A stretch of DNA of 64,000 bases from Pontivivens nitratireducens (GCF_014235845.1 NZ_JACJUQ010000002.1:62001-126000); one strand, 5' to 3'; numbered from the stretch's first letter, positions 36,622-46,026 are shown. Numbers and translations: made by a program. Notes: generated by a model from the letters alone, not told the origin.

Positions 36622-37371
36622 ATGCGAAAAGCATCCATTCTCGTCATTGAAGACGAGGCAAAGATCAGGACCCTCCTGCGCAATGTGCTGGAAAGCGACG
36701 GGTATGAGGTCATCGAATCGCAATCCGGCGATGGCGTGATCGACCTGCTGGCCTCCCGCCCGATCGCCCTGATCACCCTCGACATCCAGCTGGGCCGCGA
36801 GAACGGTCTGGATCTGGTCCGACAGATCCGGCGCGTCTCCTCCGTGCCGATCATCATGGTGACGGGTCAGGACGACGTCATCGACCGCGTCGTCGGGTTG
36901 GAGATCGGGGCCGATGATTACATCACGAAACCGTTCCATGTCCGCGAGGTGATCGCCCGGGTCCGCAGCGTTTTGCGCAGGACAGGGGGGACACCCGACA
37001 CGCATCGCGACAGCGATGAGAGCGAACGCTACCTGTTCGACGGATTGACCGCCGTGCCCGACCGGCTGGAGATCATCGACCGTGAGGGCAATGACAGTTC
37101 ACTGACAAGCGGCGATTTCAAACTGCTTACTGTCTTTCTGGAACGTCCCAAGCGTGTCTTGTCGCGCGATCAGCTGATGGATCTGACCGGCGGTCAGGAC
37201 TGGAGCCCGCTCGACCGGACCATCGACAACCAGGTCGCGCGCCTGCGCAAGAAGATCGAGCGCAGACCGTCAGAGCCGGGCCTGATCAAGACCGTGCGCG
37301 GTGTCGGCTACACACTGGCCTGCGAGGTCGAAGTGGTTCATCCCTCAGGATCATCGACCAAGAGCGCCTGA
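36622..37371 (+). CDS. OmpR-family response regulator
   Basis: 249 residues. Receiver domain at 5-120 with the acidic pocket (IEDE), phosphoacceptor Asp54 in LITLDIQL and Lys in DDYITKPF. A C-terminal OmpR/PhoB winged helix follows (RVLSRDQLMDLTGG, then RTIDNQVARLRKKIE and KTVRGVGYTL). Its 3' end overlaps by 34 bp the 3' end of the convergent hybrid kinase gene. The kinase partner is unproven; that neighbour already has its own receiver. Confidence 0.93.
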   Translation: MRKASILVIEDEAKIRTLLRNVLESDGYEVIESQSGDGVIDLLASRPIALITLDIQLGRENGLDLVRQIRRVSSVPIIMVTGQDDVIDRVVGLEIGADDYITKPFHVREVIARVRSVLRRTGGTPDTHRDSDESERYLFDGLTAVPDRLEIIDREGNDSSLTSGDFKLLTVFLERPKRVLSRDQLMDLTGGQDWSPLDRTIDNQVARLRKKIERRPSEPGLIKTVRGVGYTLACEVEVVHPSGSSTKSA

Positions 37372-38888
37372 AGCCGTGCCACCAGATCGGACTGGCGATA
37401 GGGCTTGTGCAGCACGTCGTGATTTTCCCCCACGGCCCCTCGCGCGGCGACGATATCGCTGGCATAGCCCGACGTCAGAAGAACCTTGAGATGCGGAAAC
37501 TCCACCGCCACCTGCGCGGCAAGCTCATAGCCGCTGAGGCTGCCGGGCATGATCAGATCGGAAAATACGATGTCGATCTGGATACCGGACCGAAGCAAGG
37601 CGAGCGCTTCGTCCCCGTTGACCGCTTCGGCAACCTCGAACCCCAGATCGCGAAGGCGCGTCACCGACAGCCTGCGCACATTGGGGTTGTCCTCGACCAC
37701 CAGCACCTTTCGCCCCTTGCCGAAAGGCGCCTGTGCAGCGTACCGCCCGGTATGCGACCTTTCCGCTGATGCGCTTTTTTCGGAAAGGGACGGGAAATAG
37801 AGGCCGAAACTCGTGCCCAGCCCCTCCTCGCTGTAAAGGGTGATGTGCCCGCCTGTCTGGCGCACGAAGCCATAGACCATCGACAGGCCAAGTCCGTTTC
37901 CGCCGCTGTCCGATTTCGTGGTGAAGAATGGCTCAAAGGCGTGTTTCTGTGCTTCGGGTGTCATGCCCGCGCCGTTATCGCTGACCGACAGCCGCACGTA
38001 GTGACCCGGCTCGACGTCGATTTCCTGCGCCATATAGGTGTCGTCAATGGTGACATCCGCGATGGAGATGAGCAATTCGCCCTTGCCATCCATCGAGTCG
38101 CGGGCATTCAGGGCAAGGTTCATCAGGGCCGATTGAAGCTGCACCGGATCGACGAGAACCAGGCTGATATCTGGCGCATATTCCGTCCTGATCCCGATCT
38201 GCGCGCCGAGTGTGCGTTTCAAGATGACAAGCGTGGAATCGCACAGCTTGCGCAGGTCCGACTTCACCGGTTTCAGGTTGCTGCGCCGCGCGAAGATCAT
38301 CAGCCGTGATGTCAGGTCAGCGCCCAGCTCCGCTGCCTCCAGCGCATCGCGGATCAGGGCGTCCTGCGCATCGTCGGGGGCGCGCGCGTCGAGCAATTCC
38401 AGATTGCCCATGATGACCGTCAGCAGGTTGTTGAAATCATGCGCGATACCGCCCGTCATCCGGCCGATCGCGTCGAGGCGCTGTGACCGGGCCAGCGCGG
38501 CCTCGGTCTGGGCGCGCTTCGTCAGATCGTGCAGGATGCCGACGAACATCAGCCTGCCGTCCACCTCGGCGCGCCCGACCGACAGATGCAGCGGGAAGAC
38601 GGTGCCGTCGCTGTGCAGGCCTTCGACTTCACGCCCGATGCCGATGATACGTTTTTCGCCGGTCTCGATGTGGTGCTGGATGAAGCCGTCGTGTTTGATT
38701 GCCAAGGCTTCGGGCATCAGCATGCTCACGTTTTTGCCGATCATGTCGTCGGTCGCGTGGCCGAACATCGCGCCGGCCGCCGGATTGGCGCGCATGATGA
38801 TCCCATGCCGATCCGACAGGATGATCGCGTCCACGGCCGCTTCGAGAACGGCGTGAAGAAGTGCCTTGCCTGTAACCGCGCTTTCCAT
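37338..38888 (-). CDS. hybrid histidine kinase with FixL-like PAS domain
   Basis: 516 residues. PAS domain at about 10-125, kinase domain with phosphoacceptor His150 (GGIAHDFNN), N-box NLALNARDSM near 257, G-box SDNGAGM and NGLGLSMVYG, and a C-terminal receiver (about 394-510) with Asp444. In the PAS domain His66 (KHDGFI) and Arg86 (IIGIGRE) are 20 residues apart, matching the haem-binding His200 and ligand-gating Arg220 of FixL. This makes an O2-sensing haem-PAS possible, though similar motifs occur in PAS domains without haem. ATG 38888 has GGGG upstream. No transmembrane segments. Confidence 0.88.
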   Translation of the reverse strand: MESAVTGKALLHAVLEAAVDAIILSDRHGIIMRANPAAGAMFGHATDDMIGKNVSMLMPEALAIKHDGFIQHHIETGEKRIIGIGREVEGLHSDGTVFPLHLSVGRAEVDGRLMFVGILHDLTKRAQTEAALARSQRLDAIGRMTGGIAHDFNNLLTVIMGNLELLDARAPDDAQDALIRDALEAAELGADLTSRLMIFARRSNLKPVKSDLRKLCDSTLVILKRTLGAQIGIRTEYAPDISLVLVDPVQLQSALMNLALNARDSMDGKGELLISIADVTIDDTYMAQEIDVEPGHYVRLSVSDNGAGMTPEAQKHAFEPFFTTKSDSGGNGLGLSMVYGFVRQTGGHITLYSEEGLGTSFGLYFPSLSEKSASAERSHTGRYAAQAPFGKGRKVLVVEDNPNVRRLSVTRLRDLGFEVAEAVNGDEALALLRSGIQIDIVFSDLIMPGSLSGYELAAQVAVEFPHLKVLLTSGYASDIVAARGAVGENHDVLHKPYRQSDLVARLQALLVDDPEG

Positions 38889-38930
38889 AGCACCCCGCAA
38901 TTTATGCGTAGTCTTGGGGAAAACTGAGGG

Positions 38931-40082
38931 TCAAGGCAAGGATGATGAGCGTGTTCGTGCCACCACGAGGTCCGAAAGCTCCAGATGCCGGACGATATCC
39001 GAGAGGGAGATGAGGCCAAGAAGGCTGTGTCCGTCGACCACCAGAAACTTGCGCTGACCGGTCTTCGCGATGGATTTCATCAGGTCCTCCACCGGCGTGT
39101 CGGGCGGGATGGTCGGCGTTTCGTCCAATCCCGCGAAAACATCACCGACGCGGGTGCTGGACCAATGCTCCCGGTCAATCTTCAAAAGGATCGCACGGTC
39201 GATATGCCCCAGAAGGATGTCATCCTCGACGACGGGAACAAAGCTGAGACCGTGGCGCAGCACGACCTGATCGACGAGGTCCGACAGCCTGCGATCCGGC
39301 CCGACCGTGATCGGTTCGCGCCGCATCAGATCGCTGACCGTGCGGCCTGAGAAGGCCACGCGCGTGATTTGTTCCTGATAGGCGGACCGCGCGGCGACCA
39401 GCAGGAAACCACCGATCATGATCTGCCAGATCGCGCTGATCACCGCACCCTGGAACAGCGCCAGAAGCCCAAGACCCATCAGAACATAGGCAAAGGCGAC
39501 CCCGGCCTTCGTGGCCGTCCCCGTCGCGCGCTGGATGTCGCCACTGCGGTGCCACAGCCATGCCCGCAGGATGCGTCCGCCATCGAGCGGGAAGGCAGGC
39601 ACCAGATTGAACAGCGCCAGAATCAGATTGATCGTGGCAAGGTAGGACAACACAACCACTGCCGCCGCAGGACTGTCGGCAAGTTGGGCAATCAGGCTCA
39701 GTGCCCAGAACCCGAATGCGAGGGCAACGCTCATGACCGGTCCGGCGATAGCGACCCAAAACTCCTCCATCGCAACGCGTGGTTCGCTTTCCAGTTCGGC
39801 CACGCCACCGAACAGGAACAAGGTGATGCCGCCGATTTTCAGGCCGTAGCGCCTCGCAATGACGGAATGGGCAAGTTCGTGCAGCAGCAGAGACGCAAAG
39901 AACAGGATCATCGCGACGATCGCCATGATAAAGTAGATGCCCGGACTTTCCCCCGGCAAGGTGTGGGGGAAATAGTTCTGTCCCAGGCTCCACGTGATGA
40001 TTGCAGCTATGATCAGCCAGCTTGGATCGAGCTTTATATCGAAACCAGCGATTGAGAAAAGTTTCACCGCGTTCGTGAACAT
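38931..40082 (-). CDS. site-2 protease (M50) with CBS domain pair, Rip3-like
   Basis: 383 residues. The metalloprotease core has the HExxH zinc motif in LLHELAHSVIARRYG (about 66-80) and the second Asp ligand in FPLDGGRILRAW (about 165-176), between hydrophobic helices. The C-terminal third holds two CBS motifs (VSDLMRREPITVGPD and VEDLMKSIAKTGQRKFLVVDG). Such proteins cleave membrane-bound regulators; CBS domains may sense adenylates. Substrate unknown. An FNR-type box lies 48 bp before the start. Confidence 0.92.
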   Translation of the reverse strand: MFTNAVKLFSIAGFDIKLDPSWLIIAAIITWSLGQNYFPHTLPGESPGIYFIMAIVAMILFFASLLLHELAHSVIARRYGLKIGGITLFLFGGVAELESEPRVAMEEFWVAIAGPVMSVALAFGFWALSLIAQLADSPAAAVVVLSYLATINLILALFNLVPAFPLDGGRILRAWLWHRSGDIQRATGTATKAGVAFAYVLMGLGLLALFQGAVISAIWQIMIGGFLLVAARSAYQEQITRVAFSGRTVSDLMRREPITVGPDRRLSDLVDQVVLRHGLSFVPVVEDDILLGHIDRAILLKIDREHWSSTRVGDVFAGLDETPTIPPDTPVEDLMKSIAKTGQRKFLVVDGHSLLGLISLSDIVRHLELSDLVVARTRSSSLP

Positions 40083-40130
40083 CTGCGACCCCGTTTATCC
40101 CAAAGAATTGCACGGCTCCGATCCGCGGGT

Positions 40131-40144
40131 TTGATATTGGTCAA
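40131..40144. promoter_or_regulatory. FNR/FixK-type box upstream of the site-2 protease gene
   Basis: TTGAT-ATTG-GTCAA, 48 bp upstream of the minus-strand start at 40082 and just downstream of the VIT1-like stop. Confidence 0.68.
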
Positions 40145-40149
40145 AACGG

Positions 40150-40866
40150 TCAGCCGGTTTGAAACAGCGATCCGACGAAAAAGGCGATTATGGCGGCAAC
40201 GGCCCCGATAAACAGCGTTTCAAGACCCGAAACCCACCAAGGCGACAGCGACCACCTGCTTTTACCGGTGCCGATCAAGAAAAACGTGATGAGCGTCGCG
40301 GCAATGGAAATCTGGAAAGCACTTTCCAGCCCCAGAATGAACGGCAGGAGCGGGATCGCACCGGCGGCAAGGAACGCGCCGAATGTGGCCAGGGCGGCCC
40401 GCAGGGGATCGGGCTCTTCGCGCGGCAATCCGTATTCATCGGTCAGCATAAGTCCGATCCACTTTTCCTGCTTTTGCGAAATCGCATCGACAGCCCCTGT
40501 CAGAACGTCCCCCTCAAGGCCACGCCGCGCGAGGATTTGGCGCAGTTCCTCCAACTCACCGTCGCGATGGAAGGCTATGTGCTGCTTTTCGATCTCGATG
40601 ATGCGATTGCGGTCGTCGAGTTCGGCCTTGGTCCCGGAATAATTGCTGGCGGCCATGGAAAAACCGTCGGCCAGGATGTTGGCAGCACCCAGAGCCAGGA
40701 TGACCCCATGGGACAGCCCGGCCCCCTCGACGCCTGCGACGATGGCGAATGTGGTAACCGTGCCGTCGATGGCCCCATAAATCAGGTCCTTGAGGTTGCC
40801 CCCACGCCCGCCCGTCGCCAGACGGTCGGCAATTTCATCTGGGCTGTGACCGTGTTCTTTCGCCAT
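40150..40866 (-). CDS. VIT1/CCC1-family metal transporter
   Basis: 238 residues. LKDLIYGAIDGTVTTFAIVAGVEGAGLS near the N-terminus and ILADGFSMAASNY are the metal-pathway helices of VIT1/CCC1 Fe/Mn transporters. An acidic cytoplasmic loop (residues about 90-145, E-rich) resembles the metal-binding domain, and three C-terminal helices follow. Probably moves Fe(II) or Mn(II). An FNR-type box upstream suggests use when ferrous iron accumulates. Confidence 0.88.
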   Translation of the reverse strand: MAKEHGHSPDEIADRLATGGRGGNLKDLIYGAIDGTVTTFAIVAGVEGAGLSHGVILALGAANILADGFSMAASNYSGTKAELDDRNRIIEIEKQHIAFHRDGELEELRQILARRGLEGDVLTGAVDAISQKQEKWIGLMLTDEYGLPREEPDPLRAALATFGAFLAAGAIPLLPFILGLESAFQISIAATLITFFLIGTGKSRWSLSPWWVSGLETLFIGAVAAIIAFFVGSLFQTG

Positions 40867-40899
40867 GGGTTCTGTCTAACCTCCGAAAATGTCTTGGCT

Positions 40900-40913
40900 T
40901 TGAGCCAGATCAA
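40900..40913. promoter_or_regulatory. FNR/FixK-type box upstream of the VIT1-like gene
   Basis: TTGAG-CCAG-ATCAA, 33 bp before the minus-strand start at 40866. One half-site base departs from TTGAY. Confidence 0.55.
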
Positions 40914-40992
40914 GCGGGCCCATCCGATACTGCACATTCAAGCCGATGCAGTTTGCGGAAACAACTCCGGCACGCGACGGCTTGGGGGGCGA

Positions 40993-42180
40993 TCAAGTTT
41001 TCCGCACCTTGCTATCGGTGTCGTCGCCGGGGGTCGCGGTGCGGCGGATGGCCCAGAGTGTCAGGACCGGGCCTGCAAGCTCGAACGCAATGGTCGTGCC
41101 AATGGTCAGCGCGATGATCCGGTCGGCCAGCTCCGGAAATGCCTGCGCGGCAATCAAGGCCATGCCGACCGCGACGCCCGCCTGCGGCAGCAGGGCTACG
41201 CCGTAGAGGCGCCGTTCACGCGGGGGGGCGTTTCCGATCAAGGCGCCAATCCACCCGCCGCCAATGCGGGCCAGCACGCGCAGCACGATATATGCCAATC
41301 CGAGGAATCCGACCTGCCGCAATGCTTCGAATTCTAGCGACGCCCCCGCCAACAGGAAGAAAAGCACCATGAAGGGCCACTGAATATGTTCGATTTCATG
41401 AAAGGCCCGGTCGTGATGTGTTGCAAAGTTCACGATAACCGCCCCCGCCGTCATTCCCGCCAAGAGGAAGGAAACCTCCAGCCAGAGCGCCAGACCCGCC
41501 GTCAGGAAAACCAGCGCGAGTGCCTCGACCTCGATCGGCTCCCCCGCGCTGATGCGCCCGGTCAGCGCCGCACCGGGCGCACCGATGGCAAGGCCCAATA
41601 GCATAGCACCCCCTATTTCGCGCATGACGGACAGATCATGCAGGCCCGGTGTCGTCGCCGCGATCGAATGCGCATAGCTCAGACACAGGCTGAACGCCAG
41701 CAAACCCCAGGCATCATCGACGGCCACGACGCCTTTCAAAGTACGGGTGAAACCATTGTCGATGTTCGATTGGCGGATGACGTCGGTCGTTGCCGCCGGT
41801 GCGGTGGCAGAGGCGATACCGCCCAGCACGACAGCCAATCCCGGTTCGACGCCCAGTGCGATCAGACCGAAAGACACGGCAACGATGGTGGTGAGAACAA
41901 TCGCGATGGAAACGCTCAGAATCCGACGCCCCGTTTGCCTGAGATCCGCCACTTTCAGCGATCCGCCCAGCAGAAAGGCCACGAATGTCAGGGCCGTGAC
42001 GGAAAGGTATTCGTAGGCGTCTGAAAATGCGTCGGGAATCCACTCCATCTGCCCTGCAACCAGCCCGCAAAGCAATAGCAAGGTGACCCGGGGCACCCAT
42101 GTCCGACGCCCGATCTGGTCAGCGGCCAATCCCACGACGAACATACCGCCCAGCGTCAGAAGCACTGTTTCGATTTCCAC
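40993..42180 (-). CDS. CPA2-type cation:proton antiporter
   Basis: 395 residues, about 11-12 hydrophobic helices, with the CPA2 pattern ASATAPAATTDVIRQS and VDDAWGLLAFSLCLSYA (the Asp pair of the ion site). No C-terminal TrkA-N domain, so it is a short KefB-like exchanger. GTG 42180 was chosen because AGGTGAG lies 5 bp before it; an ATG at 42216 has no ribosome site, and the frame also runs back into the FNR box. Confidence 0.88.
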   Translation of the reverse strand: MEIETVLLTLGGMFVVGLAADQIGRRTWVPRVTLLLLCGLVAGQMEWIPDAFSDAYEYLSVTALTFVAFLLGGSLKVADLRQTGRRILSVSIAIVLTTIVAVSFGLIALGVEPGLAVVLGGIASATAPAATTDVIRQSNIDNGFTRTLKGVVAVDDAWGLLAFSLCLSYAHSIAATTPGLHDLSVMREIGGAMLLGLAIGAPGAALTGRISAGEPIEVEALALVFLTAGLALWLEVSFLLAGMTAGAVIVNFATHHDRAFHEIEHIQWPFMVLFFLLAGASLEFEALRQVGFLGLAYIVLRVLARIGGGWIGALIGNAPPRERRLYGVALLPQAGVAVGMALIAAQAFPELADRIIALTIGTTIAFELAGPVLTLWAIRRTATPGDDTDSKVRKT

Positions 42181-42244
42181 GATCTCACCTGTTCTATCAA
42201 ATCCACGCTCTTGCATGTTGATGGAATGCGCGGGGCGCGATGCC

Positions 42245-42258
42245 TTGACGAATATCAA
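42245..42258. promoter_or_regulatory. FNR/FixK-type box between antiporter and BMP genes
   Basis: TTGAC-GAAT-ATCAA, 64 bp from the antiporter start and 82 bp from the BMP lipoprotein-family start, so it could serve either or both. Confidence 0.68.
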
Positions 42259-42340
42259 TCGGCGACCGGGCGATCAGGCTATCCCGTTCGTGTTCAACCG
42301 GCCTTGAACAGTGGGTTGGCAATCAAGGATGGAGGCAACC

Positions 42341-43384
42341 ATGAAAGGATGCGGGAAGATGAGAGTGCTTTTTCGGAAAGACTTGATGGTCTGTGGCGCG
42401 CTGATCGCCACGACGCTCGCCAGCCCGGCGCTTGCCTTCACCGCGTGTCAGGTCACAGATACCGGCGGCATCGACGATAACAGTTTCAACCAGACCGCCT
42501 GGAAGGGTGTGCTGGACGCCAGCGAGACTCTCGGGATCGAAGGCCGTTTCCTCGAATCCCAGGCCGAGACAGACTATGACGCCAACATAAATTCGCTGGT
42601 TGATGGCGATTGCGACATCATCATCACGGTTGGCTTCCTCCTAGGGGACGCGACCGAAAAGGCGGCAATTGCCAATCCGGATCAGCCGTTTTCCATTGTG
42701 GATTTTTCATATGATCCGCCAATCGACAACGTGCTGGGGCAGGTCTATGCCACGGATCAGGCGGCGTTTCTGGCAGGCTATCTGGCCGCCGGCATGAGCA
42801 AGACGAAAATCCTTGGCACATTCGGCGGCATCAACATCCCGCCGGTGACGATTTTCATGGATGGGTTCGTTCAGGGCGTCGATCACTGGAATTCGGTCAA
42901 GAACGACGGCGTTACCGTGCTCGGCTGGAACATAGACACCCGCGAAGGGCTGTTCACCAACAATTTCGACAACCTCGATGACGGGCGGGCCTTTGCCCAG
43001 AACTTGTATGATGAGGGCGCCGATATCGTGCTGCCTGTCGCGGGCCCGGTCGGCCTCGGCTCCGCCACGCTGGCCGATGAGCTTGGTGTCGAGAAGCTGA
43101 TGATCATCGGCGTGGATGCCGACCTCTACTTCACCGATACCGAGCGGCAGCACGTCTATCTGACGTCGATCACCAAACGTATGGATGCCACCGTCGCTGA
43201 CGTGATCGAAACCACGATGAATGGCGATTTCCACGGGGGGGTGCTGGTCGGCGGCCTGGAAAACGGCGGCGTCGGTCTGGCCCCGTTCCACGACATGGAG
43301 GCCATGGTGCCGGACACGTTGAAGGCCGAGCTTGAGGCCCTGCGCGCAGACATCATCGCCGGCACCATATCCGTGTCGGATTAG
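42341..43384 (+). CDS. BMP/PnrA-family nucleoside-binding protein of an ABC importer
   Basis: 347 residues with a signal peptide (VCGALIATTLASPALA; no lipobox Cys at the usual place, so a soluble periplasmic protein). The mature part reads ACQVTDTGGIDDNSFNQTAWKG, the PnrA/BmpA hallmark, and GVDADLY near the ligand hinge. This family binds purine or other nucleosides. GGAGG nine bases before ATG 42341 supports the start. It begins an operon with the ATPase and two permeases. Confidence 0.9.
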   Translation: MKGCGKMRVLFRKDLMVCGALIATTLASPALAFTACQVTDTGGIDDNSFNQTAWKGVLDASETLGIEGRFLESQAETDYDANINSLVDGDCDIIITVGFLLGDATEKAAIANPDQPFSIVDFSYDPPIDNVLGQVYATDQAAFLAGYLAAGMSKTKILGTFGGINIPPVTIFMDGFVQGVDHWNSVKNDGVTVLGWNIDTREGLFTNNFDNLDDGRAFAQNLYDEGADIVLPVAGPVGLGSATLADELGVEKLMIIGVDADLYFTDTERQHVYLTSITKRMDATVADVIETTMNGDFHGGVLVGGLENGGVGLAPFHDMEAMVPDTLKAELEALRADIIAGTISVSD

Positions 43385-43393
43385 GATGCTGAC

Positions 43394-44905
43394 ATGCGGG
43401 TGGAGTTGAAGAATATCACCAAGCGGTTCGGTCCGGTCGTCGCCAACAAGGGTGTCGATCTGACCATTGAGCCGGGCGAGGTACTGGGCCTGCTGGGGGA
43501 AAACGGTGCAGGCAAATCGACGCTGATGAACGTTCTGTGCGGTCTTTACGAACCGACGGAAGGTGAGATCCTGATTGACGGTCGCCCCGTGACCTTCGCG
43601 GGTCCGGGCGATGCGATCCGTGCGGGCATCGGCATGGTGCATCAACATTTCATGCTGGTCCCGGTCTTTACCGTGACCGAAAATGTCATCCTGGGCATCG
43701 AACCTGTCGGCCAGCTCGATCACCTCGACCTGAAGACGGCGCGGGCCGAGGTGGAGAGGTTGAGCACGCAATACGGCCTTACGGTCGATCCGGATGCCAC
43801 GATCGAGACGCTTCCGGTTGGCGTGCAACAACGGGTGGAGATCATCAAGGTCCTGATCCGGGAAGCGGACGTCCTGATCCTGGACGAGCCGACGGCGGTT
43901 CTGACGCCGCAGGAGGTCGATGAGTTCTTTCAGATCGTTCGTTCGCTCTGCGATGCGGGCAAGGCTATCGTCTTCATCACACATAAGCTGAACGAAATCC
44001 TGGAGGTATCCGACCGGATCGCCGTCATCCGGCGGGGGGAGATCGTGGGCAGCGGCGATCCGAAGAAACTGACCCGCCCGGAACTGGCGGAAATGATGGT
44101 GGGACATCCGGTCGATCTCGACGTGGCCCGCGCGCCCTTCGCGCCCGGTGAAGTCATCCTCGACATTCAGGGACTGACCATATTGCGTCCCGATGGGGCC
44201 GTGGCGGTCGATGATCTGACGCTTCAGGTGCATAGTGGTGAGGTCGTGGGCATCGCGGGGGTTCAGGGGAACGGGCAATCCGCGCTGATCGAGGCGCTCG
44301 CCGGATTGCGCCGCCCGGTCGCCGGACGGGTAGGGTTCGACGGCACAGACATCACGAATGCTTCGCCGCGTGCACGGCACCGGATGGGGATCGCGCATAT
44401 CCCCGAGGATCGCCAGCGCGCCGGGCTGATCGGAAACTTTTCCGTGGCCGAGAACATGGTGCTGGACAGCTATTATGGCCCCCCCTTCGCGAAGGGTCCG
44501 GGTATCGACTGGCACCGTGTTCACGAGGATGCCGCAGCCGTGGCCAGGGAATATGACGTGCGCACCCCGTCTGTGCGGTCCGCCGCCGCGCATCTGTCGG
44601 GGGGCAATCAGCAAAAGCTGGTCGTGGCCCGGGAACTGTCGCGCGATACGCGGCTGGTCATTGCGGGGCAGCCTACGCGGGGGCTCGATGTCGGCTCCAT
44701 CGCCTTTATCCATGAACGCCTGATCGCCGCGCGCGACGAAGGCGACGGCGTGTTGATCGTGTCGTCCGAGCTGGACGAGATCATGGCGTTGTCCGACCGC
44801 ATTCTGGTGATGTTCAAGGGCCGCGTCGTGGCTGAATACACGCCGCATGAGGCTCCGGTCGATAAGGGAACGATCGGTTTGGCAATGGCGGGGGCGGCGA
44901 CATGA
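43394..44905 (+). CDS. nucleoside ABC importer ATPase, tandem ABC domains
   Basis: 503 residues with two ABC domains, as in sugar/nucleoside (CUT2-like, NupA) importers. First: Walker A GENGAGKST near 36, Walker [14 protein letters not shown] near 160. Second: a degenerate Walker A GVQGNGQS near 289, signature LSGGNQQKLV near 400 and a variant Walker B RLVIAGQPTRGLD (Gly-Gln in place of Asp-Glu). The overlap with the permease is 4 nt. Confidence 0.93.
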   Translation: MRVELKNITKRFGPVVANKGVDLTIEPGEVLGLLGENGAGKSTLMNVLCGLYEPTEGEILIDGRPVTFAGPGDAIRAGIGMVHQHFMLVPVFTVTENVILGIEPVGQLDHLDLKTARAEVERLSTQYGLTVDPDATIETLPVGVQQRVEIIKVLIREADVLILDEPTAVLTPQEVDEFFQIVRSLCDAGKAIVFITHKLNEILEVSDRIAVIRRGEIVGSGDPKKLTRPELAEMMVGHPVDLDVARAPFAPGEVILDIQGLTILRPDGAVAVDDLTLQVHSGEVVGIAGVQGNGQSALIEALAGLRRPVAGRVGFDGTDITNASPRARHRMGIAHIPEDRQRAGLIGNFSVAENMVLDSYYGPPFAKGPGIDWHRVHEDAAAVAREYDVRTPSVRSAAAHLSGGNQQKLVVARELSRDTRLVIAGQPTRGLDVGSIAFIHERLIAARDEGDGVLIVSSELDEIMALSDRILVMFKGRVVAEYTPHEAPVDKGTIGLAMAGAAT

Positions 44906-46026
44906 GCGATGCAATGACCGATGCAACACAGGGCAGGGTGTTTGGCCGGACGCAGCTGGAGGACATGGTGATCGTGCCGCTCTTCGCGCTTGTCGCGGCG
45001 CTCGTTCTGGGCGCGGTGGTGATGGCCGCCACGGGTGTTTCACCCGCAACCATTGCGCAATCCTATGTGGCGTTGCTGAAAGGTTCTGTCGGGTCGGTCA
45101 ACGCGATCTCGGAAACGCTGACCGCGGCCTTGCCCCTGGTTCTGGCGGGTCTGGGGCTTGCGCTTGGTTTTCGGTCCGGGCTGTTCAACATCGGGGCCGA
45201 GGGCCAGATCGTCGTGGGCGGGCTGGCCGCCGTGGTGGCCGGTGTGGCCCTTGGCGATATGTCGGCTTTCATAGCGCTTCCCGGTGCGCTGCTCGCCGGG
45301 GCTGCGGCGGGTGCATTCTATGCAGGTATCGCGGGATGGCTGCGCGCGGCGACCGGCGCGCATGAGGTGATCACGACCATCATGTTGAACCTGATTTCCT
45401 TCCGGCTGCTCGACTATCTGTTGCGCACGCCTTTCATTCAGAAGGAAGATCGCGCCGATCCGATCTCCAAATCCGTGCCCGACGCCGCCGAATTGCCGAA
45501 GCTGCTGACCTTTCTCGACGCCAACCTGCGCCTGCATGCCGGTCTTTTTCTGACGCTGGCCATGGTCGCGTTTGCTTATTGGCTGCTGTTTCGCAGCAAG
45601 CTGGGGTTCGAGTTTCGCGCCAGCGGTGAAAACGCCGTCGCCGCGCGCTTTGCCGGTATGAGCGCGGGTTGGACCATCGTTTTGGCCATGGCCGTCGCGG
45701 GGGCGTTGGCGGGGCTGGCAGGGGCCAACCAGACGCTTGGCATTCTGGGCCGCGCGACGCCCGGCTTTTCCGCCGGGATCGGGTTCGACGCCATCGCGGT
45801 GGCGCTTCTGGGTCGATCGCATCCGGTCGGCGTGTTCTTTGCCGGGGTTCTGTTCGGCGCGCTGGAGGCCGGCGGCCGGCAGATGCAGGTGGATGCAGGG
45901 GTCAGCATAGATCTGATCGGTATCATCCAGTCACTGATCATCGTCTTTATAGCGGCCCCCCTTCTGGTCAAGGCGATCTTTCCCTGGGGGTTCAGAAAAG
46001 CGGGCAAGAGGGAGAACAAGTCGTGA
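44902..46026 (+). CDS. nucleoside ABC importer permease 1
   Basis: 374 residues, about ten helices, BPD_transp_2 type: GFRSGLFNIGAEGQIVVGGLAAVV near 92 and GAHEVITTIMLNLI near 152 are typical of NupB/YufP-like permeases. The GTGA overlap at 46023-46026 couples it to the second permease. Confidence 0.92.
   Translation: MSDAMTDATQGRVFGRTQLEDMVIVPLFALVAALVLGAVVMAATGVSPATIAQSYVALLKGSVGSVNAISETLTAALPLVLAGLGLALGFRSGLFNIGAEGQIVVGGLAAVVAGVALGDMSAFIALPGALLAGAAAGAFYAGIAGWLRAATGAHEVITTIMLNLISFRLLDYLLRTPFIQKEDRADPISKSVPDAAELPKLLTFLDANLRLHAGLFLTLAMVAFAYWLLFRSKLGFEFRASGENAVAARFAGMSAGWTIVLAMAVAGALAGLAGANQTLGILGRATPGFSAGIGFDAIAVALLGRSHPVGVFFAGVLFGALEAGGRQMQVDAGVSIDLIGIIQSLIIVFIAAPLLVKAIFPWGFRKAGKRENKS

Noticed and set aside
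36622-37371. Calling the response regulator FixJ because of the FixL-like kinase
   Set aside because: Its output domain is an OmpR winged helix, not the LuxR/NarL type of FixJ.
42707-45049. A 780-codon minus-strand open frame
   Set aside because: Antisense to the nucleoside importer genes whose protein motifs are unmistakable; composition is His/Arg/Gln-rich and it has no domain pattern.
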